A stretch of 64,000 nucleotides of DNA, taken from contig NC_134015.1 in the NCBI RefSeq assembly GCF_040712315.1, positions 59,163,964 to 59,227,963 of the forward strand, read 5' to 3'. The notes below the pieces were generated by a model. The model was not told the DNA's origin. It did not search any database and saw only the letters and a list, made by a program, of their open reading frames with translations. The stretch is from Castanea sativa (Eukaryota; Streptophyta; Magnoliopsida; Fagales; Fagaceae). A program made the translations under genes and the position numbers. Each line of letters opens with the position of its first letter. Position 1 is the stretch's first letter. Below, in pieces: positions 59,540-64,000 of the stretch.

Positions 59540-59885
59540 TTAACTAAACATATTTACTATTATTAGCTAATTAGTTATATAAAAAGACTAATTATTTATT
59601 ATTATACTTTAATTAAATTATTTATGATGTTACCAATCGGACCATCAGTCCAATCCCGGTCGAACCACGAAATCGATAACTAGTCCTTTTTTCAGTTCTT
59701 TGTCCATTCCGGTTTTTAAAACCATGGTTTTTGCCACAAATTTAGTGCAATAGATAGACTATTAGTAGTTGAAAAAAATTGCAGATTCATGTGAAAATGA
59801 AAAGCAGACACTCACAATCTGTCACATCAGAGTTGTGACAAAAATTGAGGTACAAAAGTTATTGTTCTATGAATAAAATAATCAA
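59540..59885. other. Intergenic, nothing certain
   Basis: AT-rich. A patch at 59630-59730 (CCAATCGGACCATCAGTCC...GGTTTTTAAAACC) looks repetitive and may be the end of an older element; a similar patch is at 63305-63350. No gene. Confidence 0.4.
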
Positions 59886-59887
59886 TA

Positions 59888-60148
59888 CTCCCTCCATCCC
59901 AAATTATTGGACTTCTATTCGATTTTGGGATGTCCCAAAATGAAGTCCTTTTTGGAAAACCAACAAATAAATTTTATAACATACCCCTTACTTTATTTAA
60001 AAACTCAATACCCTTCTTGCACTAAAGTTTAAACCAATAATGATAGTTTTGGACACTTGTATATTTTCATATAAAAAAATGCGTTAAATGATGTTCACTT
60101 AAAAAGTTCGATTTTCTATACAAACCTTACAAAATGGGACAAAGGAAG
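59888..60148. mobile_element. Stowaway MITE (Tc1/mariner type), 261 bp
   Basis: Ends CTCCCTCCATCCC and, inverted, CTTCCTTTGTCCC, the Stowaway terminal signature, flanked by TA on both sides (59886-59887, 60149-60150). Non-coding. Confidence 0.88.
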
Positions 60149-60887
60149 TAGCTTAAACAAAGATTGAAATGAAGGAGTGGGGCTTTCTCACGTTTCTTGT
60201 GAAGAGTGATTACTCAAATTACTAAAACTGGAATGATGTTTAATTTATGTGTTCATTTTAGAGTCATATTGAAAATTTGTTAACAAGTGCTCTTAGGTCA
60301 ATTTTTAATAAATCATTAAAAAAAAAAAAGTATGACACCACTTTCATTGAAAATATATAAAAAAAAATGTCAAGAAAATTAATTGCGTTTGTTTCCTTAT
60401 TAAATTTTCCCTTATTTTAAACTAAATGTCTCGATCTCATCTCATCACTCATGAGATATTTGACTTTTTCTAATCTATATCTATATCTATATTCTATATA
60501 TTACTAAACGTTGAAGAGTAGCATTTAATGTTGCTACCTCCACGTTAAGCTACATCAACAACCACATCATCATTTTTTGTTTCAAATTTTTCTTATATAT
60601 ATATATATATATTTTTTTTAAATATTTTCTCATTTAAGGTGACTTAACAACTTCATTATTTAAAAATTAAAATATCTTTTAACCATTATATTTATTATTA
60701 ATTTTCCAAAACTCTCCCTCCGTTTTACCTCATCATCTTTCCACTACTTTCTACTTTAATATTATTCTTTCTCTACCTTTTTATCTTTCTTTATTTTGAC
60801 TCTTTTTATTCTCAACATCTTACTATAAATTTTGATATTTTTCTTTTTCATTCTATGCATAGTTTTCTAACCAAAAAAAAAAAAGTT

Positions 60888-60889
<2 letters not shown>

Positions 60890-60948
<59 letters not shown>
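60890..60948. repeat. (TC)n microsatellite
   Basis: About 29 TC units inside the second Helitron. Confidence 0.95.
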
Positions 60949-60953
<5 letters not shown>

Positions 60954-62801
60954 GTTTTTCAATTTTTTTTAAATTTTTTTATTGCATCAATTCTTTAGGT
61001 TGATGAACTTTTGTGTTAATTAGAATTCTACTTTGGGTTGATGCAATATAATTTTGTGTTTTAAGTTGTTATCTTTTATATTCTCTTTGATTAAATACTA
61101 TCCTATTGCATTATACATATAGAATATAATAATATAATGTTATTATATTACATAGATTGAGTGTGTCTAGGCCTATAGGTTGAGCAATTTGTAGATTTAA
61201 AAGGCTGTTGAGAATGAACTTTTTGGATCAAGACTAAAAAAATATGAACTACTATATATTATCTAGATAAAAACTTTTATCATAGATACATTAGTTTTTT
61301 TTTTTTTTTTGCCTCAAATTTAAATCACACAAACTTAATAATTTTATATTATGTGTTAGCATCATCTCTACTTCTTCTTCTTCTTCTCAAAAATATTATG
61401 TATCATCTCTAAAGGATGTCAACAATATTGATCTTAAAGGAAAAGTTACATAAAATATTGAGAAAAAATGTTTTATATTACAATCTACTAAAATTTTTTT
61501 TAAAATATTTAAACCTTTCTATTTTTCATATCATTGACGTGTTCTACAACTACCATATGTGTTAACTTAAGTCTTAATATTCTTAAGTTGTTTTGGCAAA
61601 AAAAAAAGTTGTCACAAAAGAGGAGTTCATATAAAGTTTTTTGCAAAATGAAATATCTGTTTTGTAAGGCCACCAAACTTGATAATTTGCAAATGATGGA
61701 ACCACTCACAACAATATTTGCATAGTTATATAGTTCTTGCTAAAGCAATCGAGAATACTTTTAGTCTTCAAAAAACACACATCCACTAGTGGTTAAACGT
61801 TCATTTTGGGTAATTTTAACTTTTCATATAATTTTACCTTTACATATCCATCTATTTTAATTTATATTTTTTTTCAGAAAAACTTTAGTTTAGATATTTA
61901 TAAGTAAACAATGAAATAAATATTCATGAATAATCAAAAAAAAAAATTATCTATACTTATTTATTTTGTGCAGTTGTAACTTTCCATATAATTTTGCATT
62001 TATATATTGATCTACTTTAATTTAGATGTTTATAACTTAATAATGAAATCTATAAATAAGGTAATTAAAACAATTACATTTCTACAATTCAAGAAGTCAC
62101 AGTTTCTTTTTTTCAAAAAAAGGCCTTTTATATTTCCTTGGAATTATTTTTAAATTTTTTTTTATAAAAACTTTGACATACCACTAACCTAACCACTTCA
62201 TACATTAAAAAAAAAAAAATTAAGGCTCATTATTACTTCCGCTAATATATTATGGATATCTTAATTGATAAAGACCAAACTAGAAAAATGCCTTTCATAT
62301 TTCCTTGAAAAAAGAAAAAGAAAAAACCCCTTTGACATACCACTAGCGTAACCATATTTATGCCTATTTAAGCCATCCATGAAATCTATTTCTTATTGAT
62401 AACAATAAAATTTACAACTAGCAAGGGAACATACAAAATAATAATGAATAAATGAAGGAAGAAAAAAAGAAATCAAATCAAACATCAATTAATAACCGTT
62501 ATCTGAAAAATAAAAAGGTAGTCAAGAGGAGTAAGAAATAAAATAGAGATGGTTATTCAGTAGACATTAAAAATTTTATAGTGCAATAAAATCAACCATT
62601 ACATTTACTTAATTAAATCAAAAATCAACAATTAAATATAATAATACAAAATTTAAACTTAAAACTAATCAAACTCTAACTAGGGAAATTATATTTCCTA
62701 TCATAACTAAAAATGAGACGTTCTATAGTAATTTAGAAATTATATTAGAAATAAAGTTGAAAATTTTTATAATCTCATTTTTTGACATCTCATTTAAGCT
62801 T

Positions 62802-62827
62802 TATATATATATATATATATATATATA
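62802..62827. repeat. (TA)n microsatellite
   Basis: About 13 TA units inside the second Helitron, followed by three AATCAT-type repeats. Confidence 0.95.
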
Positions 62828-63077
62828 ATCATAATCATAATCTTCATACACCATGACTTAAAAAAATCTAATGAATAGTTCTACCCTTATTCAATGTCTA
62901 TGTTATGCAAATCATCAACCAATAAATATATGATAATGGTAAAAAAAAACGTTATAGACAAGATTATGAAAAATATATAAAACTATTTTTTTTTAAAGAA
63001 TTCTTTATAAAGTCTAGGAATTAAAATAGTATTTTACTTAAAAAATTATTAAGAGCAACGCGCAAGTTTGCGACTAG

Positions 63078-63738
63078 TTAAATATAATTTCTTGCACGGA
63101 TTGTTTAAGCTTTAAACTTTAGAAACATTTTCTCTTCAATTATATTACTCTATTATTCTATTGTATAAATTTATTAAAGTATTTCAAGAGAATACCTAAT
63201 CGTCAAATGAGAGATACTTCAACCTCTTTAAAAAAAATTTAAGTCAATATTCTCATTTATTTTATTTATTTTTATGTTAATTAATTATTGTTAAAATAAT
63301 TGTTACAGTTCGACCTGCCATTGAACCTCCATCAAATTTTAAAACCTTGAGTTTCTCTTCTTTCCAGTTCTTTTAATTGTTCAAATTTTAAAAATCATGT
63401 TCATATAGAAAATTATTTAAAACGTTGTTATTTTGTTTTGTACCATATTTAACCAATATAAACTTTTTCAACGTTGATTTTTTTTTGCTGAACAGTGAAT
63501 ATCATCGGTGATTTGTTGTATCATGTTTGAACTCATTCTATACGAGTCCCATCAAAGCCACCGAAATTTTGTTTTTTTTTTTTATCAGATTAAAGAATAG
63601 AAAAAGACAAACTCCCATCTATAGCAGTCTGTCTAGATTCTAGACAACGCGGTAAAGGTTTTATTAAATATTAAATAATCAGATCACGGAAACCGTATAA
63701 TTCAACATCCACAAAGTTTTATTGAAAATTTTTTAAAA
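63078..63738. other. Upstream region of the fourth P450, no gene
   Basis: AT-rich, with the Helitron end at its left. Unlike genes 1-3, the sequence before the ATG is not recognisably the shared promoter flank, which fits an older duplication. Confidence 0.5.
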
Positions 63739-64000
63739 ATGGGTGTTTTTAGAATCCTTGTAATCTGTGTTTCAAGCTCTCTGTGTCTATACTTTCTCTT
63801 AGCTCTCATCAGGGTCCTTCTCAAACTATGTTGGACTCCAATTCGCATGCAGTATCTAATGGGTTCACAGGGAATCAAAGGTCTTTCCTACAGGTCCTTC
63901 CATGGAAGCACCAAGGAAATTATGAACATGAAAAAAGAAGCCATGAGCAGGTCCATGGATTTATCACATGACATACTCTCCAAAGCTCAGCCTCATATTC
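63739..64000 (+). CDS. Cytochrome P450 (CYP749A-like), gene 4, first exon, truncated by window end
   Basis: ATG at 63739 opens a frame reading to the end of the window (about 87 codons). It starts MGVFRILVICVSSSLCLYFL, a membrane anchor, and then follows genes 1-3 with WTPIRMQYLMGSQGIKGLSYRSFHG, STKEIMNMKKEAMSRSMDLSHDI. It is clearly paralogous but more diverged (for example LRLQ-like residues MQYLMGSQ where the others have KNQLSSQ, and RSMDLSHDILSKAQPHI at the end). No disruption is seen so far. The rest lies outside the window, so whether it is intact is unknown. Confidence 0.88.
   Translation, partial: MGVFRILVICVSSSLCLYFLLALIRVLLKLCWTPIRMQYLMGSQGIKGLSYRSFHGSTKEIMNMKKEAMSRSMDLSHDILSKAQPHI

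Larger units (their letters stand above)
60486..63077 (+). mobile_element. Non-autonomous Helitron, plus strand, 2.6 kb
   Basis: Starts TCTATATTCTATATATTACT, matching the 5' end of the minus-strand Helitron at 10125-14111. It ends with a short hairpin (CGCAA-GT-TTGCG) and ACTAG, followed by T. It is preceded by A, so it sits at an A/T site without duplication. The interior is very AT-rich with (CT)n at 60890-60948 and (AT)n at 62802-62827. No Rep/helicase ORF. The 5' border is ambiguous by 7 bp because of CTATAT repeats. Confidence 0.8.

Noticed and set aside
1..64000. tRNA or rRNA genes
   Set aside because: No cloverleaf-like segment with A/B box spacing or rRNA sequence was noticed by eye; a covariance-model scan would be decisive.

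Overview
This is plant nuclear DNA. It is AT-rich, has GT-AG introns, many low-complexity tracts and dense plant-type transposable elements. The only host genes I can support are a tandem array of cytochrome P450 genes of the CYP72 clan. They look like CYP749A, a family typical of woody eudicots. From memory the repeats and P450s resemble Fagales (oak or chestnut relatives), but that placement is tentative.

Layout. 1-3461: end of a minus-strand Ty3/gypsy element (protease and gag remnants, then an LTR). 3824-6517: non-autonomous hAT element carrying a nested Tourist-like element, just upstream of P450 gene 1 (6793-9253). 10125-14111: minus-strand non-autonomous Helitron. 17657-19090: near-perfect foldback element with a 10-bp target duplication. 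21009-23402: P450 gene 2. 24207-45735: composite block built on a minus-strand Tat-lineage gypsy element. It contains a Tourist MITE, a long inverted-repeat element, an antisense ORF remnant, and a further insertion into which a complete 10.3-kb CACTA element (34606-44918) has jumped. 45938-47255: three tandem copies of a ~450-bp unit, then P450 gene 3 (47536-50026). 51612-52251: hAT MITE. 53362-59534: boundary-complete LTR element with no polymerase but with a gag and a second, unusual ORF. 59888-60148: Stowaway MITE. 60486-63077: second Helitron. 63739-64000: first exon of a fourth, more divergent P450, cut by the window end.

The three complete P450 genes share an identical five-exon structure (coding exon lengths 283, 224, 233, 379 and 429 bp) and each encodes 515 residues with intact P450 signatures. 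Conserved flanks of about 0.25 kb upstream and 0.8 kb downstream mark them as recent segmental duplicates. Each copy has a differently remodelled promoter: an hAT insertion in gene 1, a deletion of the TATA-containing segment in gene 2, and a tandem triplication in gene 3. The spacing between genes is set by nested transposons.

I found no rRNA, tRNA, CRISPR array or prokaryote-type feature. The transposon ORFs are mostly broken by stop codons that can be explained by C-to-T changes at CAG, CGA or TGG codons. I see no convincing new biological system. The most noteworthy items are the foldback element, the polymerase-less LTR element, the antisense ORF of the gypsy element, and the promoter divergence across the P450 array.
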